Positions 36,662 to 45,975 of a DNA stretch of 64,000 nt are shown one piece after another. Origin of the DNA: Sabethes cyaneus. Its lineage: Eukaryota; Arthropoda; Insecta; Diptera; Culicidae. The notes under the pieces are model-generated. The model ran no database searches. It was not told where the DNA came from and worked only from the letters and a program-made list of their open reading frames with translations. The stretch is from contig NC_071355.1 in the NCBI RefSeq assembly GCF_943734655.1, positions 76,521,449 to 76,585,448 of the forward strand. The letters run 5' to 3'. The translations under genes and the position numbers were made by a program. Every line of letters starts with the position of its first letter. The first letter of the stretch is position 1.

Positions 36662-39058
36662 ATGGCCACTAGTCGTCTTACATTCGACCAGGCTAGCGAT
36701 TTATTGTTTGAGTGGTACTATAGTATGAAAGTGGAGTGTTTGATTGATGAGGAATTAAACCACGAAATGGAATCCCGTGCAGTGAATCTTGCACCGAGTC
36801 TCGACAGATCTCGCAAAAGAAAGTGGTTGAAAGAGCAACTCGGGGCGGAAAAAGCAGGTACTATCGACAAAGGTTCGCGTATTTTGGTAGGGGATCCGAC
36901 GCATGAATTGAAGCAATGCATGCAAAAGTTTTCGGATCTGAAAAAAGAGTTGGGGGTAAATGCGAGCGGAGATGCAGACGATAGGGTTATTTACACAAGA
37001 ATGTTGCACTTTAGTATTCGCATGATAATAGCGTTATCCAATTCAAGGGGCTCGCCAAATCTCCACGGTCAAATACAAAATACTCTGGTCGAATTCGCGG
37101 AAGGTCTTGAGACTGTTTTGGGTAATGGTTCCGTATCGTTGACTGGTCCGGATCAAGGTGATTCTCGCAATGCAAACACCGATTCAGTTCAAACTGATCC
37201 CCCGATAGAAGCGTTGTCTCTTGATGATAGGGATCATTCTGAGAATACAGCTGAAGTTACAGTAGTCCAACGAGCAGCTCCTCTGAATCAAGAAGATTTA
37301 GACTGGATTCACTCGTTACAAGCCCGTATTGTAGAACTGGAGTCTGAATTGGCTCGAGTGAAAGCTACAAAAGAAGCAGCCACACAAACTGCTAATGATG
37401 ATTTCGGTATTTTGCAAAATTTCCCTTCCTTTTCCAATTATCCAAACTCTCAATATCCAAATCCTTTCGATGGTTCTCAGAACCACCTTCCTCTTCCCAA
37501 CATTCCTGAATACCCCGTTTCGAAACGAGTCTCAAACCCTTTGGTGAGAGATACCGTTACGCAAACACTTCCCGATTATCCCCGTATTCTCCACAGTTCC
37601 CTTCCGCATCCTAGTTATCAATTTCAAAATCCTAATCCTTACGGTGCACCCTTGAATTATCCATATTATCCTTCTGTCCCACATAATATCCCAACTCCTG
37701 TTCAACATGCCTATCCCGTACCAAACTTACCTGTGCATAATTCCCATTTTGCATCGATTCCAAATCGGCATACTCTACCTGTTTCTAAATGGAACATTAC
37801 AAAATATGGTGGAGAAGACCAAGGTTGGAAGCTCAACGAGTTTCTAGAATTGGTTCATGCACTAGCTCAAGCTGAGCGTATTTCGGAAACAGAACTGTTT
37901 GAATCAGCCATTCACTTGTTCGCTGGTTCAGCACTTAAATGGTATATGACTCAGCGTGCGAGTGGTAGATTGCTGAGTTGGCAGCATCTGGTCTTTGAGC
38001 TGAAGCGTGCCTTCATGCATCCAGAGCTTGATGCCTGGATAAAGAAGAAGATATATCAGCGACAGCAACAAAGAAACGAGTCCTTCCACGATTTTTATTT
38101 CGAAATCGAAAAGCTATTTCGTACGATGAATGTTCAAATACCTGAATACGAAAAGCTCCAGATTCTACTACAGAACATTCGCTCGGATTATAAACGTGCT
38201 CTCGCGTTTACTCCGATAGTTGATTTAGTCTCACTTGTGTCTGCGGGACAAAAGTTAGACTCGATCAATTTTTCCTCCTACAACCGAGTTTTCGGAAACG
38301 ATAGGACCGTCCAGGTAGTTGACGATACGAGTTCGAAATCCAAAAAGAAAGCCAAGAACCAGCCACAGTCTCAGCAGAGTAGCGCGCAAGTTGCCGCTAC
38401 TTCCGTTAGTAGGAACCTTCCGTCTACTGGCAATACACAAAATCGCTTTTCCCAACCGTCTAAAAATAATCAGCGTAACGCGAACTCGCAGGAACAGCCG
38501 AATGTTTCCAGCTCTTCCTCCCAACCGGAACCTGTAGCAGGACCTTCAGGGAATCAAAACCGTCCTAAATTTAATATCGACGACTTAATTAACGCACACG
38601 TACCTCCCGCAAGCAACACATGCTTCAATTGCGGTCGAGCCGGACATCATATTGCGATGTGCCGGCAGCCCCGCGGACTCTTCTGTAGCCGGTGTGGCCT
38701 ACGCGGCTTCCCGACAAATTACTGTCCGTATTGCTTAAAAAACGGTCTTCACGCGGCCCAAAATCGCGGTTCGCAGAACACAGACGCGTAAATAATCTCG
38801 ACACCAGTGACGCGAAAAGTCCTCCTCTGTTCTGGACTAGCGCGAAAAATGATCTGTACCAAAATACGTCCTCAGAAATATTGCACATTTCGTATCCAAT
38901 AGCCAACGACAACCGTCCGTATGTTACCGTTAAAATTTACGGGCATTCGTTGCGCGCACTTCTAGATAGTGGTAGTAATTACACCCTTCTAAGTGAAACA
39001 GTTTACTCTAAGCTCTGTAAAAGGAAACTGCAACCTCCGTTGAAAGACATAGTCTTAC
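36068..39058 (+). repeat. Direct duplication, copy 1 (leader + gag + start of pol), 2991 bp
   Basis: Starts 'tcagttttgcattaaatttc' and ends '...gacatagtcttac'. Repeated at 39079-42069 with offset 3011. The encoded 715-codon frames are identical and no nucleotide difference was noticed. See the filler at 39059-39078. Confidence 0.95.
36662..38791 (+). CDS. gag: Gag polyprotein, copy 1
   Basis: 709 residues from the ATG at 36662 (A at -3, G at +4). The frame extends six codons upstream only through a TTG, so this ATG is the better start. Residues ~50-70 are basic; ~375-495 form a retrotransposon Gag capsid-like domain ('KYGGEDQGWKLNEFLELVHA' ... 'NESFHDFYFEIEKLF'). Residues ~580-640 are a Gln/Ser/Asn-rich linker. 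The C-terminus has a zinc knuckle CFNCGRAGHHIAMC (C654, CX2CX4HX4C) and a second knuckle in which the His is replaced by Phe (CSRCGLRGFPTNYC). A slippery A AAA AAC is at 38737-38743. Structural protein forming cytoplasmic virus-like particles. Confidence 0.95.
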   Translation: MATSRLTFDQASDLLFEWYYSMKVECLIDEELNHEMESRAVNLAPSLDRSRKRKWLKEQLGAEKAGTIDKGSRILVGDPTHELKQCMQKFSDLKKELGVNASGDADDRVIYTRMLHFSIRMIIALSNSRGSPNLHGQIQNTLVEFAEGLETVLGNGSVSLTGPDQGDSRNANTDSVQTDPPIEALSLDDRDHSENTAEVTVVQRAAPLNQEDLDWIHSLQARIVELESELARVKATKEAATQTANDDFGILQNFPSFSNYPNSQYPNPFDGSQNHLPLPNIPEYPVSKRVSNPLVRDTVTQTLPDYPRILHSSLPHPSYQFQNPNPYGAPLNYPYYPSVPHNIPTPVQHAYPVPNLPVHNSHFASIPNRHTLPVSKWNITKYGGEDQGWKLNEFLELVHALAQAERISETELFESAIHLFAGSALKWYMTQRASGRLLSWQHLVFELKRAFMHPELDAWIKKKIYQRQQQRNESFHDFYFEIEKLFRTMNVQIPEYEKLQILLQNIRSDYKRALAFTPIVDLVSLVSAGQKLDSINFSSYNRVFGNDRTVQVVDDTSSKSKKKAKNQPQSQQSSAQVAATSVSRNLPSTGNTQNRFSQPSKNNQRNANSQEQPNVSSSSSQPEPVAGPSGNQNRPKFNIDDLINAHVPPASNTCFNCGRAGHHIAMCRQPRGLFCSRCGLRGFPTNYCPYCLKNGLHAAQNRGSQNTDA

Positions 39059-39093
39059 AGTTCATCAGTTCTGCATGTTCAGTTTTGCATTAA
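38743..39093 (+). pseudogene. pol: Truncated pol, copy 1 (protease fragment)
   Basis: After a -1 shift at 38737-38743 the frame runs through the aspartic protease motif 'ALLDSGSNYTLLS' and then leaves homology at 39058. It reads about 11 foreign residues from the filler and the duplicated leader and stops at 39091-39093. RT, RNase H and integrase are absent, so any Gag-Pol from this first cistron would be only a broken protease fusion. Confidence 0.9.
39059..39078 (+). other. 20-bp filler at the duplication junction
   Basis: AGTTCATCAGTTCTGCATGT sits between the two 2991-bp copies. It contains GTTCAT and CATCAGTT, both present just upstream of the first copy ('cgttcatgaatgtcatcagt'), and a near-copy of 'cagttttgcat'. 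It therefore looks templated, as in microhomology-mediated end joining or reverse-transcriptase template slippage. Confidence 0.85.
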
Positions 39094-39672
39094 ATTTCGA
39101 AGATTTGCCCAAAGAAGAAAAAGTGATAAAACGAATCGTTGCGGGTGATGATAAAAAAAAAATCTTATAATTCGAGTGCCGAAAGCTATGCGCCCGTATG
39201 AGTAGAAACGTCAAACACCGATCGATAAGTATGCTCGTTCATCGTTGCTATCTGCAGCAGTGACATAATTGTCAAACACTGTTTACATTCGCTGCTGGTT
39301 GCGGAATCATTTACAGAAAAAGCAGGCTTAATTCCGTTTTTCTGTCGTGATTATTACAAATTTGGCCAAATTGGATGGATTTTTCAGCGTGAACGTTCGG
39401 GAAAAGTAGTGACATTTAGTTTTGAGAGTGCTACATCGAGTGTTCGGGATAGTGTTTGTGGGGGAAAATTTAGTTCGTTCGGTAGTTTTCTGCTGTTCGA
39501 ACTAATTAGTGAGTGTTTGGTGTTTGCTAGTTCTGACTGCGAGTGTGGGTGAAAAAATTGTGTGGTTTTTCTATGCTACAGGCGTAGAAAAATACGAGGG
39601 TGTCTCTAAAGTGTGATTGCGACTGAGATTTTTTTTGGTTGTTGGTGAATTTTTTTGAGAATTTGTTTCACG

Positions 39673-41802
39673 ATGGCCACTAGTCGTCTTACATTCGACC
39701 AGGCTAGCGATTTATTGTTTGAGTGGTACTATAGTATGAAAGTGGAGTGTTTGATTGATGAGGAATTAAACCACGAAATGGAATCCCGTGCAGTGAATCT
39801 TGCACCGAGTCTCGACAGATCTCGCAAAAGAAAGTGGTTGAAAGAGCAACTCGGGGCGGAAAAAGCAGGTACTATCGACAAAGGTTCGCGTATTTTGGTA
39901 GGGGATCCGACGCATGAATTGAAGCAATGCATGCAAAAGTTTTCGGATCTGAAAAAAGAGTTGGGGGTAAATGCGAGCGGAGATGCAGACGATAGGGTTA
40001 TTTACACAAGAATGTTGCACTTTAGTATTCGCATGATAATAGCGTTATCCAATTCAAGGGGCTCGCCAAATCTCCACGGTCAAATACAAAATACTCTGGT
40101 CGAATTCGCGGAAGGTCTTGAGACTGTTTTGGGTAATGGTTCCGTATCGTTGACTGGTCCGGATCAAGGTGATTCTCGCAATGCAAACACCGATTCAGTT
40201 CAAACTGATCCCCCGATAGAAGCGTTGTCTCTTGATGATAGGGATCATTCTGAGAATACAGCTGAAGTTACAGTAGTCCAACGAGCAGCTCCTCTGAATC
40301 AAGAAGATTTAGACTGGATTCACTCGTTACAAGCCCGTATTGTAGAACTGGAGTCTGAATTGGCTCGAGTGAAAGCTACAAAAGAAGCAGCCACACAAAC
40401 TGCTAATGATGATTTCGGTATTTTGCAAAATTTCCCTTCCTTTTCCAATTATCCAAACTCTCAATATCCAAATCCTTTCGATGGTTCTCAGAACCACCTT
40501 CCTCTTCCCAACATTCCTGAATACCCCGTTTCGAAACGAGTCTCAAACCCTTTGGTGAGAGATACCGTTACGCAAACACTTCCCGATTATCCCCGTATTC
40601 TCCACAGTTCCCTTCCGCATCCTAGTTATCAATTTCAAAATCCTAATCCTTACGGTGCACCCTTGAATTATCCATATTATCCTTCTGTCCCACATAATAT
40701 CCCAACTCCTGTTCAACATGCCTATCCCGTACCAAACTTACCTGTGCATAATTCCCATTTTGCATCGATTCCAAATCGGCATACTCTACCTGTTTCTAAA
40801 TGGAACATTACAAAATATGGTGGAGAAGACCAAGGTTGGAAGCTCAACGAGTTTCTAGAATTGGTTCATGCACTAGCTCAAGCTGAGCGTATTTCGGAAA
40901 CAGAACTGTTTGAATCAGCCATTCACTTGTTCGCTGGTTCAGCACTTAAATGGTATATGACTCAGCGTGCGAGTGGTAGATTGCTGAGTTGGCAGCATCT
41001 GGTCTTTGAGCTGAAGCGTGCCTTCATGCATCCAGAGCTTGATGCCTGGATAAAGAAGAAGATATATCAGCGACAGCAACAAAGAAACGAGTCCTTCCAC
41101 GATTTTTATTTCGAAATCGAAAAGCTATTTCGTACGATGAATGTTCAAATACCTGAATACGAAAAGCTCCAGATTCTACTACAGAACATTCGCTCGGATT
41201 ATAAACGTGCTCTCGCGTTTACTCCGATAGTTGATTTAGTCTCACTTGTGTCTGCGGGACAAAAGTTAGACTCGATCAATTTTTCCTCCTACAACCGAGT
41301 TTTCGGAAACGATAGGACCGTCCAGGTAGTTGACGATACGAGTTCGAAATCCAAAAAGAAAGCCAAGAACCAGCCACAGTCTCAGCAGAGTAGCGCGCAA
41401 GTTGCCGCTACTTCCGTTAGTAGGAACCTTCCGTCTACTGGCAATACACAAAATCGCTTTTCCCAACCGTCTAAAAATAATCAGCGTAACGCGAACTCGC
41501 AGGAACAGCCGAATGTTTCCAGCTCTTCCTCCCAACCGGAACCTGTAGCAGGACCTTCAGGGAATCAAAACCGTCCTAAATTTAATATCGACGACTTAAT
41601 TAACGCACACGTACCTCCCGCAAGCAACACATGCTTCAATTGCGGTCGAGCCGGACATCATATTGCGATGTGCCGGCAGCCCCGCGGACTCTTCTGTAGC
41701 CGGTGTGGCCTACGCGGCTTCCCGACAAATTACTGTCCGTATTGCTTAAAAAACGGTCTTCACGCGGCCCAAAATCGCGGTTCGCAGAACACAGACGCGT
41801 AA
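39673..41802 (+). CDS. gag: Gag polyprotein, copy 2
   Basis: Identical in translation to copy 1 (709 residues from ATG 39673), same capsid-like region, same zinc knuckles including the His-to-Phe change in the second. It is the copy physically linked to the intact pol. Since it lies about 3 kb inside the transcript behind another gag, its translation from full-length RNA would require internal initiation, splicing or a separate promoter; none is evident. Confidence 0.95.
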   Translation: MATSRLTFDQASDLLFEWYYSMKVECLIDEELNHEMESRAVNLAPSLDRSRKRKWLKEQLGAEKAGTIDKGSRILVGDPTHELKQCMQKFSDLKKELGVNASGDADDRVIYTRMLHFSIRMIIALSNSRGSPNLHGQIQNTLVEFAEGLETVLGNGSVSLTGPDQGDSRNANTDSVQTDPPIEALSLDDRDHSENTAEVTVVQRAAPLNQEDLDWIHSLQARIVELESELARVKATKEAATQTANDDFGILQNFPSFSNYPNSQYPNPFDGSQNHLPLPNIPEYPVSKRVSNPLVRDTVTQTLPDYPRILHSSLPHPSYQFQNPNPYGAPLNYPYYPSVPHNIPTPVQHAYPVPNLPVHNSHFASIPNRHTLPVSKWNITKYGGEDQGWKLNEFLELVHALAQAERISETELFESAIHLFAGSALKWYMTQRASGRLLSWQHLVFELKRAFMHPELDAWIKKKIYQRQQQRNESFHDFYFEIEKLFRTMNVQIPEYEKLQILLQNIRSDYKRALAFTPIVDLVSLVSAGQKLDSINFSSYNRVFGNDRTVQVVDDTSSKSKKKAKNQPQSQQSSAQVAATSVSRNLPSTGNTQNRFSQPSKNNQRNANSQEQPNVSSSSSQPEPVAGPSGNQNRPKFNIDDLINAHVPPASNTCFNCGRAGHHIAMCRQPRGLFCSRCGLRGFPTNYCPYCLKNGLHAAQNRGSQNTDA
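41748..41754 (+). promoter_or_regulatory. -1 ribosomal frameshift site A AAA AAC
   Basis: Within gag codons TTA AAA AAC the heptamer A AAA AAC is in the correct phase (X XXY YYZ) for -1 slippage. The pol frame is -1 to gag and open across the site, and gag stops 49 nt later. A short stem, ACGCG near 41762 with CGCGT near 41799, could form downstream but was not folded. Copy 1 has the same heptamer at 38737-38743. Confidence 0.85.
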
Positions 41803-44800
41803 ATAATCTCGACACCAGTGACGCGAAAAGTCCTCCTCTGTTCTGGACTAGCGCGAAAAATGATCTGTACCAAAATACGTCCTCAGAAATATTGCACATT
41901 TCGTATCCAATAGCCAACGACAACCGTCCGTATGTTACCGTTAAAATTTACGGGCATTCGTTGCGCGCACTTCTAGATAGTGGTAGTAATTACACCCTTC
42001 TAAGTGAAACAGTTTACTCTAAGCTCTGTAAAAGGAAACTGCAACCTCCGTTGAAAGACATAGTCTTACGATCCGCTAGCGGAAATGAGCTCAATGTGCT
42101 TGGCCAAGCTCAACTTCCGTTCTATTTTCGGGATACTGTTAAAGTGATTGCTACGTTAGTTGTCAAAAACCTGTCTATAAACTGTATTTGTGGGATGGAT
42201 TTTTGGGAGAAATTCCATATCCAGCCCAAAATGCATGAGGACAGGGAAGACTTCGTAGCAACATTAGCTGAGACAGTACCACTTGATTCTGAATCAATTC
42301 TAAGTGAAGCAGAGAGCGCTGCTATTGAGGAGGTGAAGAAACAATTTCTGCCTGCCCGAGAAGGAGATTTAACCCTGACAAACGGTGCAGAGCATAAGAT
42401 AGTTATAGCTGAAGAGTGGAAAAGCAAGCCACCTGTCCGACAATTTCCCTATGTGATGTCTCCCAAGACGCAAGAAAAGGTTGCCATTGAGCTCAACCGT
42501 CTTTTAGATCTCGGGATCATCGAGCGAAGTTCGTCCGATTGGTCGCTGAATTGTGTGCCAGTAATAAAGCCAAATAAAGTCAGGTTGTCCTTAGATGCGC
42601 GTAAGATTAACGAAAGAACGGTCAGAGATGCGTATCCTTTGCCTCACCCTGGTCGAATTCTAGGGCAGCTTCCGAAGGCAAAGTATTTGTCTACTATAGA
42701 CCTCTCTGAAGCCTTCTTGCAGGTCCCCTTAGAAAAAGAGTCGCGAAAGTTCACCGCATTCAGTGTGCAAGGTAAAGGGTTATTCCAATATACCCGGATG
42801 CCCTTTGGACTGATTAACAGTCCCGCTACTCTAGCCAGACTCATGGACAAGGTGCTTGGCCATGGGGTGCTAGAGCCGTTCGTTTTTGTGTACCTGGACG
42901 ATATCGTCGTGGTCACAGAAACATTCGAACAACACCTGCAACTGCTAGGAGAAATCGCGCGTCGATTGAAAGAGGCCAATCTTAGCATAAACCTGGCTAA
43001 ATCGAAATTTGGGGTGTCGGAGATCCAGTTCCTAGGATATCTTCTGAGTACTAATGGTTTACAAGTAAATCCCGACAAGATTCGTCCCATTGTGGAGTAC
43101 GAACGTCCAACCACTGTTACCAAACTCAGAAGATTCTTAGGAATGGCGAACTACTACCGACGGTTCATTCCAAATTTCAGCGGTGAAACCGCAGCTCTGA
43201 CCGACCTCTTGCACAGCAAAACCAAATCCATTCAATGGAACGAGGCGGCCGAAGAAGCATTTGGCAATATTAAAGAGCGACTGATCTCGTCACCCGTTTT
43301 GGGAAGTCCAGACTTCAGTCGGGAATTCACCATCCAGACGGATGCTAGTGACGTGGCGGTCGCGGGAGTGTTGACTCAGGAACAGGCAGGAGAAGAACGT
43401 GTCATATCGTATTATTCGCACAAGCTAACGACACCTCAGAAAAACTATCACGCTGCTGAAAAGGAAGCACTGGCTGCCATCCTTTCCATTGATGCCTTCC
43501 GAGGATATGTTGAAGGGTACCATTTCACCCTGATAACAGACTCTTCAGCATTAACTCATATCCTGAGCACTAAATGGAAAGTGGGATCCAGGTGCAGTAG
43601 GTGGGCGTTAGATCTGCAACAGTACGATATGACCGTTCGACACCGCAAAGGTAAAGAAAATATTGTTCCTGACGCTCTTTCCCGCAGTATCGCGACGATT
43701 TCTGATTCTCCGTGGTACTCCGAAATGTTGCGAAAAGTATCTAATCGACCAGATGATTTTGTAGACTTTAAGGTCCAGAGGGGAAAACTGTTCAAGTTTG
43801 TATCCGTGCCCGACGATATTTGTGATTCACGTTTCGAGTGGAAGCAAATACCGCCGCCAGCTGAAAAGGAAAAGGTGTTGAATCAGTGCCATGACGAAAT
43901 CTTCCACCCCGGTTATGATAAAACCCTGGCGCGAATTCGGCAGCGATACTACTGGCCGAAAATGGCAACCGAAATTCGCAATTATGTGAAAAGATGCGGA
44001 ACGTGCAAGGAAGTAAAAGCTACTTCTGTTCCAGTGGTACCTGAAATGGGAAAAATGAAAATTGCCAGTCGTCCCTGGCAGATAATTTCAGTAGATTTCG
44101 TTGGTCCGCTTCCCCGTAGTCGACGTGGTAATCAACACTTGCTTGTTGTGTGCGATTACTTTTCAAAGTGGGTGATGATCCACCCCACGAGAAACGTAAA
44201 CAGCTCCCCAATGTGTGCGATTTTGAAGGACCAATGGTTCCTGCGAAACTCGGTACCGGAAATCATCATCTCCGATAACGGCAGTAGTTTCACGTCGAAG
44301 GACTTCAAAGGCTTGCTAGAGCACTTTAAAATCACCCACTGGCTAAATACACGGTATCACTCTCAGGCTAATCCTGTAGAGCGAGTGAATCGTACTATAA
44401 ATGCCGCTATTCGCACATACGTAAAGGAAGATCAGCGTCTTTGGGACACCCGAATCCCCGAAATTGAAATGGCCCTCAATACCAGTGTGCACTCCTCGAC
44501 TGGGTTTACGCCATACTTCATCACTCATGGCCATGAGTTTTCTGAAGCCGGAGTCGATCACCAGCTCGAACGCAGTGACGCAAAGCTCACTCCTGAACAG
44601 CTGCAAGATCGTCGCAATCAAATGTTCAGTCGTATTTTCGAAACCGTCCGCAAGAATCTCGAAAAAGCACACGTTTCTTCTCAGCACAGGTATAATTTGC
44701 GTAATCGTCGCTTCGCGAAATCGTTTTCCGAAGGACAACTAGTCTACCGCAAGAACATGAAACCCTCTAGTGCAGCAGTTTACTACAATGCCAAGTACGG

Positions 44801-44918
44801 TCCGCTCTATATACCTTGCAAAGTGAAGGCAAAAATAGGATCGTCTTCCTATGAGTTGCAAGATTTGCAAGGAAAGAGCATTGGCATTTGGCCAGCTCAG
44901 CACTTAAAGCCCGGTTAA
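41754..44918 (+). CDS. pol: Pol polyprotein: protease, RT, RNase H, integrase
   Basis: 1054 residues counted from the slip site; no internal ATG start is needed. Protease DSG at residue ~75. RT ~230-420 with 'LSLDARKINERT', 'STIDLSEAFLQVPL', 'MPFGLINSPAT' and catalytic YLDD at 380-383. RNase H near 'TDASDVAVAGVL' (D530) and 'ITDSSALTHIL'. Integrase zinc finger H713/H718 (HX4H) and C748/C751; catalytic triad D781, D841, E876, with the last two 35 apart (DD35E). GPY/F-like 'KYGPLY' module near 1015, no chromodomain. No stop or frameshift, so it appears intact. It would make cDNA and insert it in the nucleus. Expression depends on the frameshift at 41748-41754. Confidence 0.95.
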   Translation, partial: RSSRGPKSRFAEHRRVNNLDTSDAKSPPLFWTSAKNDLYQNTSSEILHISYPIANDNRPYVTVKIYGHSLRALLDSGSNYTLLSETVYSKLCKRKLQPPLKDIVLRSASGNELNVLGQAQLPFYFRDTVKVIATLVVKNLSINCICGMDFWEKFHIQPKMHEDREDFVATLAETVPLDSESILSEAESAAIEEVKKQFLPAREGDLTLTNGAEHKIVIAEEWKSKPPVRQFPYVMSPKTQEKVAIELNRLLDLGIIERSSSDWSLNCVPVIKPNKVRLSLDARKINERTVRDAYPLPHPGRILGQLPKAKYLSTIDLSEAFLQVPLEKESRKFTAFSVQGKGLFQYTRMPFGLINSPATLARLMDKVLGHGVLEPFVFVYLDDIVVVTETFEQHLQLLGEIARRLKEANLSINLAKSKFGVSEIQFLGYLLSTNGLQVNPDKIRPIVEYERPTTVTKLRRFLGMANYYRRFIPNFSGETAALTDLLHSKTKSIQWNEAAEEAFGNIKERLISSPVLGSPDFSREFTIQTDASDVAVAGVLTQEQAGEERVISYYSHKLTTPQKNYHAAEKEALAAILSIDAFRGYVEGYHFTLITDSSALTHILSTKWKVGSRCSRWALDLQQYDMTVRHRKGKENIVPDALSRSIATISDSPWYSEMLRKVSNRPDDFVDFKVQRGKLFKFVSVPDDICDSRFEWKQIPPPAEKEKVLNQCHDEIFHPGYDKTLARIRQRYYWPKMATEIRNYVKRCGTCKEVKATSVPVVPEMGKMKIASRPWQIISVDFVGPLPRSRRGNQHLLVVCDYFSKWVMIHPTRNVNSSPMCAILKDQWFLRNSVPEIIISDNGSSFTSKDFKGLLEHFKITHWLNTRYHSQANPVERVNRTINAAIRTYVKEDQRLWDTRIPEIEMALNTSVHSSTGFTPYFITHGHEFSEAGVDHQLERSDAKLTPEQLQDRRNQMFSRIFETVRKNLEKAHVSSQHRYNLRNRRFAKSFSEGQLVYRKNMKPSSAAVYYNAKYGPLYIPCKVKAKIGSSSYELQDLQGKSIGIWPAQHLKPG

Positions 44919-45027
44919 CGCATTATCACTCGCGAAATGCTAAATGCCATCTCTATCACTACTCGCGAAATTGAAAACAAAACCACTTAATCGAAAAGAA
45001 AAAAAAACACTAAAAAGTGCATCACAC
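44919..45027. other. Pol 3' flank
   Basis: About 110 bp between the pol stop and the end of the antisense unit. Contains an A-rich stretch near 44993-45013, which on the other strand is a T/GT-rich tract just behind the antisense AATAAA. Confidence 0.5.
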
Positions 45028-45028
45028 T

Positions 45029-45244
45029 TTATTCCAATACCAAAATAACCGTAAACACCCCGTATGTTTCTTTCGCTTGCCAGCGCGCTCCATCAGCTAA
45101 TTTGACGAAAACCTTGTCGATCCTAAAAGAAAAACAAAAAGAAAGATCATTATTTACCAATACTTACCGAAAATTGTCCATATTAGCTGCTTTTCCGTCC
45201 AAAAATTGCTCAAACTTCTTCGCCACAAGGGCGATATGTTCCAT
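45029..45244 (-). CDS. Antisense two-exon small gene-like unit inside the retrotransposon
   Basis: Read on the minus strand. ATG at 45244 in a strong context (AACATGG). Exon 1 (45244-45168) encodes 'MEHIALVAKKFEQFLDGKAA' then six more residues. Donor CG|GTAAGT, a 45-nt intron (45167-45123) with a long T/C tract, acceptor TTTTAG|G. Exon 2 (45122-45029) encodes 'IDKVFVKLADGARWQAKETY' plus ten residues and a TAA that overlaps AATAAA. The spliced frame is 57 codons; unspliced it stops in the intron (CGG TAA). The same frame is open upstream of the ATG to 45290, so a further 5' exon is possible. No family recognised; soluble, Lys/Ala/Phe-rich, no signal peptide. A second frame overlapping exon 1 is also open, and the intron is very short, so this needs transcript proof. 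Confidence 0.5.
45123..45167 (-). other. Putative 45-nt intron of the antisense unit
   Basis: Minus-strand GTAAGT at the 5' end, a 20-nt pyrimidine run and TTTTAG at the 3' end. An intron on this strand would not be removed from the sense genomic RNA and so could survive retrotransposition. Confidence 0.5.
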
Positions 45245-45299
45245 GTTGGGATAATCATGATTTTGACAGAACCGTAAACATAAGTAAATAAGCTAAACA

Positions 45300-45975
45300 A
45301 TTTGACGACAGGGTTGTGTTGTGTCAGGCTGTACAAGCAGTCTGCGCACGTACGCAGCCAGTCGACATTACACGCTTAACGTGAATAGTGTCATTCTGTG
45401 TGTTTCTCACTTTCTGTTCTCACGAGTTGAGATATTTTATAGGGAAATTCATGACGAGTGAACTAATTTACATCGTACATCATATTTTTTTGATGACATA
45501 GAATAAGTTAATATTAGGGCGCCCTAGCATAAATAGTGTAGTATGAAGTTGCGATTGATGTGAGTGCGTGATTTGAATGAATGCGAAGGAAGAATGAAAG
45601 GAATGGTTGAATGGTATGAATGATGTTGGTTAAAAGGTCTAGAATGAACGTAGAAATTTACAGTAGGGATGGATGAATGAAATGAATGACCGAATAGCAC
45701 GAATGAGAAGGAAATTGAAATTCGTTTGGTCCAAATTGATATTTGCGACGAGGAAAAGAAAAACAGATAGCCGGTTGTTTGATAAGGCTTCGGTGGAGTA
45801 AAATTAATTCGTTATTGGTTCTGTTAGACATTTCTACTCAACATGCGCGGCAATGGCAGAAAAATCTTTTGTCTGACGCAACACGGAGATTCGATAATAA
45901 ACACTGAAAATCTTCCGTAAGGACAATCGGAGAGTTTGATTGATTCTGATTTTGACAGTTTTCGGACGGAGTGTT
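45300..45975. other. Retrotransposon 3' region, no sense ORF
   Basis: No env-like frame, transmembrane segment or long ORF. 45560-45720 is rich in 'gaatga' and 'atgaatg' short repeats. The minus strand here could hold the promoter or an upstream exon of the antisense unit. Confidence 0.5.

Larger units (their letters stand above)
39079..42069 (+). repeat. Direct duplication, copy 2 (leader + gag + start of pol), 2991 bp
   Basis: Second copy of 36068-39058. At 42070 it continues into the intact pol gene rather than the filler. It lacks the LTR and PBS, so it is not at an authentic 5' end. Confidence 0.95.
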
